NCBI GenBank assembly: GCA_017937485.1
Contig: JAGBDN010000024.1
Coordinates: 62,001 to 126,000, forward strand
Length of the DNA: 64,000 nucleotides
Reading direction: 5' to 3'
From: Thermoguttaceae bacterium
GTDB taxonomy: Bacteria; Planctomycetota; Planctomycetia; Pirellulales; Thermoguttaceae
In this document: positions 35,925 to 45,508 of the stretch, in pieces
How the letters are laid out: every line of letters starts with the position of its first letter
How positions within the stretch are numbered: position 1 is the stretch's first letter
Notes under the pieces: generated by a model
The model's database searches: none
Told to the model about the DNA's origin: nothing
What the model saw: only the letters and a program-made list of their open reading frames with translations
Translations under genes and position numbers: made by a program

Positions 35925-38900
35925 ATGCGCAATTTACATCGTTTTATTTCCGCCGTTATTTTCGCCGCTCTCGTCGCCGCGTTCGTCGTTTTCCCGTCGA
36001 GCGCCGACGCGCAGGGTTGGCGGCTCTTCGTCGACGACGTGAAAAAAGAGGCGCAAGACAAGCGCGACCGCGAAAACGGCGTTCCGACGTCCGACGACGG
36101 CGAATTTTCCAACATCGCGCCCGACGGAGCGCCGCTCGCCCCCGACGCCGACGCAAACGTTGAAACGCCGCCCGACCCGAACGCCGTCGACCCGGCGGAG
36201 TCGCTCGGAGACGCGGAGGATTATTACCCGGTCGACGCGGCGCCGTCGCAATACGCGCCTCCGCTCCCGTCGTATCGGAACTTCCCGGAAATGAAAAACG
36301 ACGCGCGGCTCAACGACGTTTGCTTCGTTTCGCCGACGAAAGGTTGGGCCGTCGGCGACCGCGGAACGATTTGGACGACCGTCGACGGCGGCGCGACTTG
36401 GAATCTCGCCGACGTTCCGACCGACGCGAATCTCTTCGCCGTCTCCTTTTTCGACGAGAATTTCGGGCTCGCCGTCGGGGGCCGCGTCGTTCCGGCGACC
36501 GGCGTCGGGGTCGGCGTTTTGCTCCGAACGATCGACGGCGGAACGACTTGGGGCGTCGTCGAAACCGCGTCGTTCCCGATTCTCCGCGACGTTCGCGTTC
36601 TCGACCCCGGAACCGCTTGGGTCGCCGGCGACTCGTCGGAGCTTTATCCGTCCGGGCTCTTCGTCAGCTCCGACTCCGGCCTCACTTGGACGGCGGAGGG
36701 CGGCGCTCGGCGCGGCGGCTGGCGTTCCGTCCTTTACGACCCGGCGCAAAAACTCGGCGTCGGCGTCTCGACCGACGGCGCGCTGCAAACCGTTTCCGGA
36801 GAAAAAGCGGCGAAAAAGTCGCTCCCGTTCGGCGCGCGGCGGCTCGACGACGTCGTTTTCGACGCGGCGTCCGGAACCGTTTGGGCGGTCGGCGAAAGCG
36901 GGCTCGCGACGCGCTCCGTCAACTTCGGCGCCGACTGGTCTCGCGCGCCCGGCGTTTTTCCGAACGACGCGGGCCGATACTTCGACCTCAAATCGGTCGC
37001 GGCGCTCGACGGGTTCGTCGGCGCGGTCGGCTCCCCCGGAACGCTCTTCTTTTACTCGGACGACGGCGGCGCGACTTGGGCCGCGTCGCGAACCGAAACG
37101 CGGGCCCCGCTTCGCAAACTCTTTTTTCTCGACCGGTTAAACGGTTGGGCGGTCGGCGAGTTCGGGACGATTCTCGCGACGAAAGACGGCGGTCGAACTT
37201 GGACGCGCCAACGAGACGGAGGCCGACGCGTCGCGCTTCTCGGCGTTTTCGGTCGCGCGGACGACGTTCCGTTCGAAGCGCTCGTTCAACTGGCCGGCGA
37301 CGAAGGCTTTTTGACGGAAATCTGCTTGACCGCCCGTTCCGACGAAACGGAGCGAACCGGCGCCGAAATCCCGCTCGTCGAACGCCTTAACGAAGCGGTC
37401 GTCGAAACCGGCGCTTCCGGCGCGACGCAAGCCGGGCTCTTTTCGCTCGACCCGGCGGAAAACGGCGCGACGCTCGATCAAATTTTGGCGCGTTTCGACC
37501 GCGAAAACGACGGCGACGGTCTCGAACGCTTCCGAGAATACCTCGTTCGGCAAATTCGGATTTGGCGACCAAGCGTCGTTTTGACCGCCGACCCGCTCCT
37601 CGACGCGCCGGAAGTCGTCGCCAATTTCTCCGCGTCGAACGTCGACTTAACGACCGGGCAAGGAACCGCCGCTCTCCTCGGCGCGCTTTCCGCCGACGCG
37701 AACCGCCTCGACGACCGCCCGAGCGACCCGTTCCGAACGCTGATTTGGCGCTCTCTCCCCGGCGCGATTCAAGCCGCCGCCGACCCGACCGCTTATCCGG
37801 AACATCTAACCGCTTGCGGTCTCGACCCTTGGCGCGTTTCGAAAGCGACGCTCGCTTGCAAAGGCAAGAAGCAAGGAAACGTTCTATTAGACGCTTCTTA
37901 CTTTTGCGGAACATTGGGGCGACCGGTCGGCGAAATTGCGAAAAACGCTCGCGAAATCCTCGGCGCCGACGTTAAAATCGCCGAAACGACGAACTTTCAA
38001 ACGCTTTTCGGCGGGTCGAACGCGACCGACGGCGGCGCGGCGAACGCGAGCTTTTTTGGCGGCGTTTCGATTCCTCGCGGAAGCGAAGCGCGGCGCGCGG
38101 CGCAAGTCGGTTTGAGCGGACAAATCGACGCGTTGAGCGAGCGAGCGACGGTTCGACGGCAAAAGCTCGGCCTCGTCGACGCGTTGACGCGTCAAAATGC
38201 AAAAAATAGAAAAAGCGGAGAACTTTTGCTCGCGCAACTGCGAACCGAAACGCGCGGCGCCGACGTCGATTTCGCGATCGATTATTTGACGCAAGCCGGG
38301 CGCAACTTCGCGAAACTCGGGAATTGGCTCGCGGCGGAGGAGGCGTTTTCGGTCGTCGCGCTCGACTTGGCGGCGGAGCCTAAAGCCCGCGACGCGTTGA
38401 CTTGGCTCGTCCAATATTATTGCGGTTCGGAACCGGCTTGGCGCGTTCAGGAGACGAACCGTTTCAACGAAACGAACGTCGGCGTTCCGAACGCGCCCGA
38501 TCTCGACGCGACGACGGCGTCCGGCGGAAGCGGTTTGATCGGCGGCGTTTTTAGCGGCGGAAACGGCGGCGCGGGCGGCGGTTTGGTCGACGCGCGCTCC
38601 GGCGGCTCCGCTTCGAACGTTTCCTCCGCGTCCGAAACGCCCGACGAGCCGGTCTCGTCGAACCCGACTTTTATCCCGGAAACGCCGGACTCCGCCGTTT
38701 TAGGAACGACGCCCGGTTCGCGCTCTTCCCTTGCCCTCGCCCCGTCGGCGACGCTCGGGCCCCGGTTGACGAACGCGGCGAACCTCGGCGAAACGCTCCG
38801 CGCGGTCGCGCCGGAAACCTTTATGTCGCCGCAAGTTCGCTTCCCGTTGGCGGCGGCGCAACGGGCGCGCGGCGACGTCGCGGGCGCGCTCCGTTATTAT

Positions 38901-39686
38901 TGGAACCGTTCGATCGCCGACCGGGCGAGTCTTTGGGGCGCGCGGGCGCAAGCGGAATATTGGCTCGCGACGCCGGAACGCTCGGTTCTTCCGAACGGCG
39001 AAAACGGTTGTCCGTTCGCGACCGCCGTTTGTCGACGTTCGCCGGGCCGTCCTTATCTCGACGGCGTTTTCGAGCCGACCGTTTGGGACGCCGCCGTTCG
39101 CTTTCCGCTGACGTCGCCGTTTCAAGAACTCCCGCCAAATCGCGAGTTGGAAGCCGCCGAAATCGCGCTTCGAGACTGGAAAGCGGAGAACCGCGCCGCG
39201 TCGACGGAGTTGGGAACGCAAGTTTCGCTCCTTTGCGACGACCGCTTTTTATACGTCGGCGTCGTTTGCCCAAAATCGGCGTCGTTCCGTTATCCGGCGG
39301 TCGACCCGGAAAACCCGGAGCCGCCGCGACCGCGCGACGGCGACCTTTCGGCGTCGGATCGCGTCGAGTTCCGAATCGATTTGGACGGCGATTACGCGAC
39401 GGCGTTCGAGTTCGCGTTCGACTGCCGCGGCTGGGCGTCGGACGAGCTTTTCGGCGATAAAACTTGGAATCCGGGCGTTTTCGTCGCGAAAAACGAAACG
39501 AACGCCGATTGGACGCTGGAAATCGCGATACCGTTCGAAGCGTTGGCGGCTCGCCCTCCGAAAAACGGCGACGTTTGGCGTTTCGAAGCGCGCCGAATCG
39601 TCCCCGGCGTCGGGGTCGAGTGTTGGAACGTCGAAAACTCGAACCGCGCCCGCGACGCCTTCGGCTTCCTAACGTTCGAAAATTAA
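35925..39686 (+). CDS. large secreted YCF48/PIG-L-like/CBM9-like protein
   Basis: 1253 residues. A signal peptide (MRNLHRFISAVIFAALVAAFV..., cleavage after SADA) supports the ATG at 35925 even though the frame stays open 86 codons upstream. Residues about 135-420 hold five to six YCF48/BNR-like blades (GWAVGDRGTIWTTVDGGATW and similar), an assembly-factor-type propeller. Residues about 443-700 resemble a PIG-L/LmbE deacetylase fold (FGRADDVPFEALVQLAGDEGF, IRIWRPSVVLTADP), but the metal motif HPDDE is absent (GRADDVPFEA), so it is probably inactive. A low-complexity linker follows. The last about 210 residues look like a CBM9-type domain (PYLDGVFEPTVWDAAV...FLYVGVVCPKS...SDRVEFRIDLDGDY). Overall role unknown; polysaccharide or envelope binding is inferred. 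Confidence 0.78.
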   Translation: MRNLHRFISAVIFAALVAAFVVFPSSADAQGWRLFVDDVKKEAQDKRDRENGVPTSDDGEFSNIAPDGAPLAPDADANVETPPDPNAVDPAESLGDAEDYYPVDAAPSQYAPPLPSYRNFPEMKNDARLNDVCFVSPTKGWAVGDRGTIWTTVDGGATWNLADVPTDANLFAVSFFDENFGLAVGGRVVPATGVGVGVLLRTIDGGTTWGVVETASFPILRDVRVLDPGTAWVAGDSSELYPSGLFVSSDSGLTWTAEGGARRGGWRSVLYDPAQKLGVGVSTDGALQTVSGEKAAKKSLPFGARRLDDVVFDAASGTVWAVGESGLATRSVNFGADWSRAPGVFPNDAGRYFDLKSVAALDGFVGAVGSPGTLFFYSDDGGATWAASRTETRAPLRKLFFLDRLNGWAVGEFGTILATKDGGRTWTRQRDGGRRVALLGVFGRADDVPFEALVQLAGDEGFLTEICLTARSDETERTGAEIPLVERLNEAVVETGASGATQAGLFSLDPAENGATLDQILARFDRENDGDGLERFREYLVRQIRIWRPSVVLTADPLLDAPEVVANFSASNVDLTTGQGTAALLGALSADANRLDDRPSDPFRTLIWRSLPGAIQAAADPTAYPEHLTACGLDPWRVSKATLACKGKKQGNVLLDASYFCGTLGRPVGEIAKNAREILGADVKIAETTNFQTLFGGSNATDGGAANASFFGGVSIPRGSEARRAAQVGLSGQIDALSERATVRRQKLGLVDALTRQNAKNRKSGELLLAQLRTETRGADVDFAIDYLTQAGRNFAKLGNWLAAEEAFSVVALDLAAEPKARDALTWLVQYYCGSEPAWRVQETNRFNETNVGVPNAPDLDATTASGGSGLIGGVFSGGNGGAGGGLVDARSGGSASNVSSASETPDEPVSSNPTFIPETPDSAVLGTTPGSRSSLALAPSATLGPRLTNAANLGETLRAVAPETFMSPQVRFPLAAAQRARGDVAGALRYYWNRSIADRASLWGARAQAEYWLATPERSVLPNGENGCPFATAVCRRSPGRPYLDGVFEPTVWDAAVRFPLTSPFQELPPNRELEAAEIALRDWKAENRAASTELGTQVSLLCDDRFLYVGVVCPKSASFRYPAVDPENPEPPRPRDGDLSASDRVEFRIDLDGDYATAFEFAFDCRGWASDELFGDKTWNPGVFVAKNETNADWTLEIAIPFEALAARPPKNGDVWRFEARRIVPGVGVECWNVENSNRARDAFGFLTFEN

Positions 39687-39742
39687 GCGTTTTCTTCCCG
39701 TTTTTTCCGTTTTTTTTCCCTTTTTTCGGTTCCGAAAAACGC

Positions 39743-39771
39743 TTGCAATCGGCGTTTGCGTCCGTTATAAT
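39743..39771 (+). promoter_or_regulatory. sigma70-type promoter of the phosphodiester glycosidase gene
   Basis: TTGCAA (39743-39748), a 17-bp spacer, perfect TATAAT (39766-39771). Leader about 100 nt. Confidence 0.8.
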
Positions 39772-39873
39772 AACGACGGCGAGCCGGTTCGCAGGCGTTT
39801 TGCGTTTTTCGACCTTTCGCCGCGCCGCCGTTCGGCCTTTCCCGTTTTGTCGTCGATTTAAGGAGATTTCCCG

Positions 39874-40971
39874 ATGAAAAAGTTCGTCCCGTTTTCGTTT
39901 TCGTCGATTTCGCCGCTTTGTTCGCTCGCTTCGTTTCGTTTGAGCGTCGCGACGTTGGCCGCCGTCGCGGTCGCCGGGTTTGGCGATTTTACGCAAATCG
40001 CCCCGTTTAACGCCGATTTCGCGCCCGTCGCCGTTCGCGCCGACGAAACCGCCGACTCCGGCGTCGTTTGGGCTCCGCTCTATCGCGGCGTCGAGTATTC
40101 GCAACTCTTCGTCGAAACGCCGGTTCTCAACAAATGGCAAGTCGTCAAAATCGACCTCCAAGCGCGCGGAATCGAGTTCGTCGCGACCGGGCGCAACAAG
40201 AATTACGAACCGGAAAAACGCGAAACTTGGCGCCAAACGACCGCCGATTTCCTCGACGAAAACAAGCTCGCCGTCGCCGTTAACGCCAACTTTTACAATC
40301 CGTTCAACGCCGAAACGATTCGCACCCAAGGCGACTCCAACCTCCTCGGCTTCGGCGCCAACGACGGCGTTCTCGTCTCCAAACCGGAGCCGGGCCGCCC
40401 GGCGTTCGTCGTTTATAAAGACAAAACGGCGAAAATCGTCAACCTCGACCCGAATATCTCCGACGACGAAGTCAAAAAGATTCAAGCGGGCGTCGCCGGA
40501 AGCCAAGTCGTTTTGACGGGCGGCGCCGTTCCGGAAATTAAGAACAAAGACCGGCACCCGCGCACCGCCGTCGGGATTTCCGCCGACGGACGTTACGTCT
40601 ACTTCCTTATCGTCGACGGTCGCCAACCGAAACACAGCGTCGGCGCGACGCTAACCGAAGTCGGCGAAACGCTGAAATATTTCGGCGCTTCCGAAGGGCT
40701 CAACCTCGACGGCGGCGGCTCGACGACGCTCGTTTGCCGCGGTCTCGACGGTTTGTCGCAAATCCTCAACAGCCCGGCCAACTCCGGCGTCCCGCGCAAC
40801 TTGCGCAACAACGCCAACGCGATCGGCGTCAAAGCGGCCAACCTCGCGCCGAGCGTTCGCGAACGGTTCGAAAAGAAAATGAAGCGCGCCGCCGAAAAAG
40901 CGGAAGAAGAGGCGCAAAAAAAGGCCGAAAAAGCGAAAAAAGCGGTCGAAAACGGAGAAGAGGCGAAATAA
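39874..40971 (+). CDS. phosphodiester glycosidase family protein (NAGPA-like)
   Basis: 365-residue exported protein of the phosphodiester glycosidase (NAGPA/DUF2233) family, whose characterised members split sugar-phosphodiester bonds such as GlcNAc-1-phosphodiesters. A signal peptide lies at about 24-45 after a Ser/Phe-rich start. Family features are AVNANFYNPF, HPRTAVGISADGRYVYFLIVDGR and the hallmark GLNLDGGGSTTLV. The last 40 residues are a Lys/Glu/Ala-rich helix (KAEEEAQKKAEKAKKA), an unusual charged tail. A strong AGGAG precedes the ATG, with a near-perfect promoter upstream. The natural substrate in this bacterium is unknown; envelope glycopolymers are plausible. Confidence 0.88.
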   Translation: MKKFVPFSFSSISPLCSLASFRLSVATLAAVAVAGFGDFTQIAPFNADFAPVAVRADETADSGVVWAPLYRGVEYSQLFVETPVLNKWQVVKIDLQARGIEFVATGRNKNYEPEKRETWRQTTADFLDENKLAVAVNANFYNPFNAETIRTQGDSNLLGFGANDGVLVSKPEPGRPAFVVYKDKTAKIVNLDPNISDDEVKKIQAGVAGSQVVLTGGAVPEIKNKDRHPRTAVGISADGRYVYFLIVDGRQPKHSVGATLTEVGETLKYFGASEGLNLDGGGSTTLVCRGLDGLSQILNSPANSGVPRNLRNNANAIGVKAANLAPSVRERFEKKMKRAAEKAEEEAQKKAEKAKKAVENGEEAK

Positions 40972-40981
40972 GCCGCGAATC

Positions 40982-41009
40982 TTGACAAAATCGCTCGACG
41001 CCGGATAAT
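40982..41009 (+). promoter_or_regulatory. sigma70-type promoter of tsaD
   Basis: Perfect TTGACA (40982-40987), a 16-bp spacer, GATAAT (41004-41009), immediately after the preceding gene's stop. Leader about 125 nt to the ATG at 41140. Confidence 0.8.
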
Positions 41010-41139
41010 AAAGGGAGCGGAACCGCTCGAACCGTCGCGCTCGCGTCGCCGATTTCCGCGCCGTTCCCTTCTTTTTATCGAATCGAAAAAGCGTCGAGCG
41101 TCAAAAAACGACGCCGCCCAACCAAAAAACGGGTCAAAG

Positions 41140-42168
41140 ATGAAAATTTTAACGATCGAATCGAGTTGCGACGAAACGGCCGCCGCCGTCGTCGACGACC
41201 GCCGCCAAGTCTTGGGCGCTTCGCTCGCGTCGCAAATCGACGTTCACCAACGTTTCGGCGGCGTCGTTCCGGAAATCGCGTCGCGCAATCACTTGGAAGC
41301 GATTTTGCCGGTCGTCTCGGACGCGTTGGCGCAAGCGGAAACGACGCTCGACGATCTCGACGCGATCGCGGTCGTCAACGCGCCGGGGTTGGCGGGGTCG
41401 CTTCTCATCGGGTTGACGGCGGCCAAGGCGCTTTGCGTCGCGGCGAACAAACCGCTGATCGCGATCAACCACTTGCAGGCGCACATTTACGCTTGCCGGG
41501 TCGCGTTCGACGAAGACCTCTTCCCCTGCGTCGGGCTGATCGTCAGCGGCGGGCACTCGAGCCTTTACCGCTGCGCCGGGCCGATCGACTTCGAACCGCT
41601 CGGAACGACGATCGACGACGCCGCCGGGGAAGCGTTCGACAAGGTCGCGTCGATGTTGGGCTTGCCTTACCCGGGCGGCCCGAGCATTCAAAAAGCGGCG
41701 GAAAGCGGGAATCCGAAAGCGTTTCCGTTCCCGCGCCCGATGCTGAACGACCCGGAGCGGCTGCAGTTCAGCTTCAGCGGTCTCAAAACGGCGGTGCGGT
41801 ACAAGCTCGCCGGGGTCGGCAAGGTCGATTTTTCGACGACGCAAATTTCGGAGCAAGAGCGCGCCGACGTCGCCGCGTCGTTCCAAGAGGCGGTCGTCGA
41901 CTGTTTGGTCGGCAAGTCGGTTCAAGCGCTGAAAAAGTGCGGAATGAAAACGCTTTGCGTCGGCGGCGGCGTCGCGGCGAACGCTCGTTTCCGCGAGAAA
42001 ATGGAGGACGCGGCGAACAAGAACCGCTTCAAACTTTACGTCGCGCCGCCGAAGCTCTGCACCGACAACGCGGTAATGGGCGCGGTCGCGATCGAACGCT
42101 TTAAAGCCGGGCTCTTCGAACCGCTCGACTTAGATATTTTCCCCGGCCTCGTCCGCGACGCGCAGTAA
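41140..42168 (+). CDS. tsaD: tRNA N6-adenosine threonylcarbamoyltransferase
   Basis: 342-residue ASKHA-fold enzyme that, with TsaB and TsaE, transfers the threonylcarbamoyl group to A37 of ANN-decoding tRNAs (t6A). It shows MKILTIESSCDETAAAVVD at the start, the metal-binding His111 and His115 (NHLQAHIYA), SGGHSSLY, DDAAGEAFDK and the C-terminal CVGGGVAANARFREK and CTDNAVMGA. Full length. Only a weak ribosome site (GGGTCAAAG) precedes the ATG. Downstream, several degraded copies of its last ~165 bp are present. Confidence 0.97.
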   Translation: MKILTIESSCDETAAAVVDDRRQVLGASLASQIDVHQRFGGVVPEIASRNHLEAILPVVSDALAQAETTLDDLDAIAVVNAPGLAGSLLIGLTAAKALCVAANKPLIAINHLQAHIYACRVAFDEDLFPCVGLIVSGGHSSLYRCAGPIDFEPLGTTIDDAAGEAFDKVASMLGLPYPGGPSIQKAAESGNPKAFPFPRPMLNDPERLQFSFSGLKTAVRYKLAGVGKVDFSTTQISEQERADVAASFQEAVVDCLVGKSVQALKKCGMKTLCVGGGVAANARFREKMEDAANKNRFKLYVAPPKLCTDNAVMGAVAIERFKAGLFEPLDLDIFPGLVRDAQ

Positions 42169-42210
42169 ACGGCGGCGTCAAACGCGACGCGCGGTAAACG
42201 ACGTTTTCGC

Positions 42211-42540
42211 GACGCGGCGAAAAAGAACCGCTTCAAACTTTACGTCGCCCCGCCGAAGCTAGCGCCGACCAACGCGGCAAAGGGCGCGGTCGCGATCGAA
42301 CGCTTGAAAGCGGGGCTCTTCGAACCGCTCGACTTCAACGTCTTTCCCCGGTCTCGTCCGCGACACGCGGTAAACGCCGAAACGCCGTCGAAACGCGACG
42401 CGCGGTAAACGCCGAAACGCCGCAAAACGCGACGCGGCGAACAAAACCGCGTCAAACTTTACGTCGCCCCGCCGAAGCCAAACGAAACGCGACGGAAAAG
42501 AATCGCCCCCAACGTTGCGTCGCCCCGTCGAAACTTAGCG
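42211..42540 (+). pseudogene. degenerate tandem copies of the tsaD 3' end
   Basis: Copy 1 (about 42211-42374) resembles 42007-42171 of tsaD and would encode AKKNRFKLYVAPPKL, then IERLKAGLFEPLDFNVFP before a one-base shift ruins the frame and stop. Copy 2 (about 42431-42480) retains only the NKTASNFTSPRRS-like start region in shifted form. Copy 3 (about 42496-42540) is a weaker version of the same segment. Between them sit short repeats of AAACGCGACGCGCGGTAAACG. None can make a functional protein. The copies occupy the convergent gap between tsaD and the zinc-ribbon gene. Confidence 0.8.
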
Positions 42541-42596
42541 GCGACGGACGCCGACGCGCGAACGCCGTCTTAACGAACCGACGTTCGCGCAACGCT

Positions 42597-43259
42597 TTAA
42601 CCTTGGAAAACAAACGGATCGCTCGCCGCGCATTTTTCGCGAATCTTCGCGACGACGCGCGCTTCGTAGTTCCCCTCCGTGTCGCCCGTTTTTCCGGCTT
42701 CGTCGAGAATCGCGACCGCTTCGTCGAAACGTCCGAGTTCTCGCGCGATTTCGGCTTGAAAAGTCGCGTCGTCGGGGGCGATTTCCTTCGTCAACTCGCC
42801 AATTCGCTCCAAATTCTTTCGCCAACGTTCTTTATCGGCGTCGCTTTCCCAAAGCGCGGCTTCGTTTTCGGCGCGCGTTCTTTTATCGACGCGGTATCGA
42901 ATCCGGTCGTTGTAAAGCCGCCAAATTTGCGTTCGGACGTTAAATTCCGAAACGCCGGTCTCGTTTTTCTCTTCCAAAAAGCGAACCGAGTCTTCGAGGT
43001 CGAGAAATTCGAGGTACGCTTCGGAGGGCCCCCATTGGGGCGCGTCGGGGTCTTCGCTCGGTTTCAGGTCGCGAACCCAAAAAAGCTCGCCGCATTTCGG
43101 GCACTTTGAGAAACTCGGAAACGACGGCAGCATCGGCGCTTCGCGTTTTCTATCGGAGTAATAACGGGCGCCGAGCGTGTTGCCGCTCCAAAGTTGACGT
43201 TGATAAAGGGTCGCGCCGCAACGCGGGCAAGCCAACCGAAGGGGATCCGCGATCATCAT
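42597..43259 (-). CDS. zinc-ribbon protein of unknown function
   Basis: 220-residue soluble protein. The N-terminus holds two CxxC pairs (Cys11/14 in CPRCG and Cys53/56 in CPKCG), a likely split zinc ribbon. Residues about 75-220 are helical and charged with TPR-like character (LGRFDEAVAILDEAGKTGDTEGNYEAR). I recognise no family. The start is the first of two adjacent ATGs at 43259, with a strong GAGGAGG 8 nt upstream; the open frame extends 62 codons further but that part is Arg-rich non-coding. It has its own perfect -10 promoter. The hydrophilic, metal-ribbon architecture suggests a cytoplasmic regulatory or chaperone-like role, which is only a guess. Confidence 0.75.
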   Translation of the reverse strand: MMIADPLRLACPRCGATLYQRQLWSGNTLGARYYSDRKREAPMLPSFPSFSKCPKCGELFWVRDLKPSEDPDAPQWGPSEAYLEFLDLEDSVRFLEEKNETGVSEFNVRTQIWRLYNDRIRYRVDKRTRAENEAALWESDADKERWRKNLERIGELTKEIAPDDATFQAEIARELGRFDEAVAILDEAGKTGDTEGNYEARVVAKIREKCAASDPFVFQG

Positions 43260-43389
43260 TGTTTTGTCCTCCTCAATCCGAAACGCCCCGACTCGCGTCG
43301 TTCGCAACGCGTTCGCGCAACGGTTTCGCCGCAAGTTTAAAAATAAAAAACGCCGAAAAGATTTTAGCGACGCGAACCGCCGCCTTCCT

Positions 43390-43418
43390 ATTATACGCGT
43401 CCGTTTTGCGAACGACAA
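43390..43418 (-). promoter_or_regulatory. sigma70-type promoter of the zinc-ribbon gene
   Basis: On the minus strand, TTGTCG (43413-43418), a 17-bp spacer, perfect TATAAT (43390-43395), about 130 bp upstream of the start. Confidence 0.75.
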
Positions 43419-43450
43419 CGAAAAACGGTAAAATTTCAACGCCAAGAAAC

Positions 43451-43494
43451 GAAAAACGGCTCGCCTCCGCTTCTAAGAAACGGAAACAAGCCGC
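43451..43494 (-). terminator. intrinsic terminator of the nqr operon
   Basis: On the minus strand a long hairpin CGGCTTG...CGAGCCG with inner CCG/CGG and TCT/AGA pairs is followed by TTTTT, about 35 bp past the nqrF stop. Confidence 0.75.
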
Positions 43495-43526
43495 TTTAGT
43501 CGTTCGGTCGACTTAACGCGCCGAAA

Positions 43527-44786
43527 TCATTCGCCGAAGTCGTCGAAGAAAATGCTTTCGCGCTCGACGCCGAGGGAGTCGAGCAAATCCAACACGGAGT
43601 CGGTCATCACCGGCGGGCCGCAGAGGAAATATTCGCAGTCTTCCGGCGCTTTGTGGTCTTTCAAGTAGTTTTCGTACAAGACCTTGTAAATGTAGCCGGT
43701 CAGGCCCGTCCAATTGTCCTCCGGTCGCGGACGCGACAGCGCCAAGTGGAACGAGAAGTTCGGGTACTTTTCTTCCAGTCGCTTGAAGTCGTCGAGGTAA
43801 AACGCTTCGGCCAACGAACGCGCGTTGTACCAATACGAGATTTTTTCGCCGCGATGCAAACCTTCGAGCATCTCGAAAAGGTGCGAACGAAGCGGAGCCA
43901 TCCCGGCGCCGCGCCCGATGTAAATCTTTTCGTTCGGCGTGTCGCGGACGAAAAATTCGCCGTAAGGGCCGCTAACGGTAACCTTGTCGCCCGGTTTCAG
44001 GCTGAAAAGATACGACGACATCTGCCCGGTCGGGATTCCCGGGAACGGCGGCATGCCCGGCTTCTCCGCCGGCGGGATCGCCAGACGAACGTCCAGCATA
44101 ATGATTCCCTTTTCGCCCGGATAGTTCGCCATCGAGTAGGCGCGCGTTACCGGGCCGATATCTTCGCTGACCAAGTCCCAAAGTTTCGCTCGATCCCAGT
44201 GCGCGTGATACCGCTCCGGAATGTTGAAGTCCGTCTTGTAATTAATCGTCAGGCCGCCCGGTCGCTCGATTTGAATGTAACCGCCGGCTTTGAAGTCGAC
44301 GACTTCGCCCTCCGGAAGGTCGAGGATAAGCTCCGTAATGTCCGGCGCGACGAGTTCGTTCGAGCGAACGACGCACTCCCACTTTTTGACTTCGAAAATT
44401 TCCGGCGGAATTTCGATCTTCATATCTTGTTTGACCGGCGTTTGGCAGGCCAAGCGGACGCCTTCTTTGATTTCCTTGCGCGTCATGTGCGCTTTTTCGG
44501 TCGCGAGGATTTCGCCGCCGCCCGAAAGGACGCGCACCTTGCACTGACCGCAGGAACCGCCGCCCCCGCAAGCCGCCGGGACGAAAATTTTGCAGTCGGC
44601 CAACGTGCCGAGGAGTTTGCCGCCGGACGGAACCGTCAACGTCTTCGACGCGTCGCCGTTAATCTCGATTTGCACCGAGCCGCCGGGCGAAAGAACCGAC
44701 TTCGCCGCCAAAATAATCGCAACCAACGCGAGAACGATCGCCGTAAACGCGACGACGCCCGCGATAATAATTCCAACGCTGCTCAT
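43527..44786 (-). CDS. nqrF: Na+-translocating NADH:quinone reductase subunit F
   Basis: 419-residue NADH-oxidising subunit of the sodium-pumping NADH:quinone reductase. An N-terminal membrane helix (about 5-29) anchors it. A [2Fe-2S] ferredoxin domain follows with Cys73, Cys79, Cys82 and Cys114. The FAD domain contains RAYSMANYP and the NADH domain [12 protein letters not shown] and a C-terminal CGPPVM. Full length. It is the last gene of the operon, 21 bp after nqrE, with a terminator downstream. Electrons pass from NADH through FAD and the iron-sulfur centre to the membrane subunits. Confidence 0.97.
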   Translation of the reverse strand: MSSVGIIIAGVVAFTAIVLALVAIILAAKSVLSPGGSVQIEINGDASKTLTVPSGGKLLGTLADCKIFVPAACGGGGSCGQCKVRVLSGGGEILATEKAHMTRKEIKEGVRLACQTPVKQDMKIEIPPEIFEVKKWECVVRSNELVAPDITELILDLPEGEVVDFKAGGYIQIERPGGLTINYKTDFNIPERYHAHWDRAKLWDLVSEDIGPVTRAYSMANYPGEKGIIMLDVRLAIPPAEKPGMPPFPGIPTGQMSSYLFSLKPGDKVTVSGPYGEFFVRDTPNEKIYIGRGAGMAPLRSHLFEMLEGLHRGEKISYWYNARSLAEAFYLDDFKRLEEKYPNFSFHLALSRPRPEDNWTGLTGYIYKVLYENYLKDHKAPEDCEYFLCGPPVMTDSVLDLLDSLGVERESIFFDDFGE

Positions 44787-44807
44787 TGTTCAATTCTCTC
44801 CCTCGGA

Positions 44808-45419
44808 TCACATTCCGGAAAACGTCATAAACGCCGTCGCCAGTAATCCGGCGGCCATAAACGCGATACCCAAACCGCGCAGCCCCTTCGGAACATGGCA
44901 GTATTCCATCTTTTCGCGAATCCCGGCGAAAATAACGATCGCCAACGCCCAACCAATCCCGGAGAAAAGCCCGTAAAGGCAGCTGTCCGCAAAGTTGTAG
45001 TCGCGCTGTTGCATAAAGAGCGAACCGCCCATAATCGCGCAGTTGACCGTAATCAACGGAAGGAAAATCCCGAGCGCGTTGTAAAGCGGCGGGAAGAAAC
45101 GGTCGAGCGTCATTTCCAAAATTTGCACGATCGCCGCGATCACGCCGATGAACGTGATGAACGCCAAAAAGCTCAAGTCGAGCGAAGCGAGGGCCGGAAC
45201 GCCCGTCCACGCCAACGCGCCTTCGCGCAACACGTAATTGTAAAGGAGGTTGTTGACCGGGAGCGTGATCGCTTGAACGACCGTTACCGCGATCCCCAAC
45301 CCAAACGCCGCGCCGACTTTCTTCGACACCGCGAAAAACGTGCACATACCTAAGAAGAGCGACAACGCAAGGTTTTGCGTGAAGACACCTTCCATAAACA
45401 TCGTAAAAACGTGTTCCAT
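44808..45419 (-). CDS. nqrE: Na+-translocating NADH:quinone reductase subunit E
   Basis: 203-residue membrane subunit with six helices, homologous to NqrD and RnfA. It holds the two half-channel cysteines that help ligate the intramembrane iron centre with NqrD: Cys26 ([11 protein letters not shown]) and Cys127 (TVNCAIMGG). The length is normal. It lies 89 bp after nqrD, the largest gap in the operon, and 21 bp before nqrF. The start ATG is reasonable; the ribosome site is AAAGGAAG-like. Confidence 0.96.
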   Translation of the reverse strand: MEHVFTMFMEGVFTQNLALSLFLGMCTFFAVSKKVGAAFGLGIAVTVVQAITLPVNNLLYNYVLREGALAWTGVPALASLDLSFLAFITFIGVIAAIVQILEMTLDRFFPPLYNALGIFLPLITVNCAIMGGSLFMQQRDYNFADSCLYGLFSGIGWALAIVIFAGIREKMEYCHVPKGLRGLGIAFMAAGLLATAFMTFSGM

Positions 45420-45508
45420 CGTTAATCTTCCTTTGCGAAAGAACCGCTAAACGGCGCCGCCGAAACGCTCGAAACGTCGAACGCTCAAACGGCGAACCGC
45501 GCTTCGGC

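Noticed and set aside
38821..40635. 604-residue minus-strand frame
   Set aside because: Antisense to the large secreted gene and the phosphodiester glycosidase gene; composition is Arg/Lys/Pro-rich and no family is recognisable.
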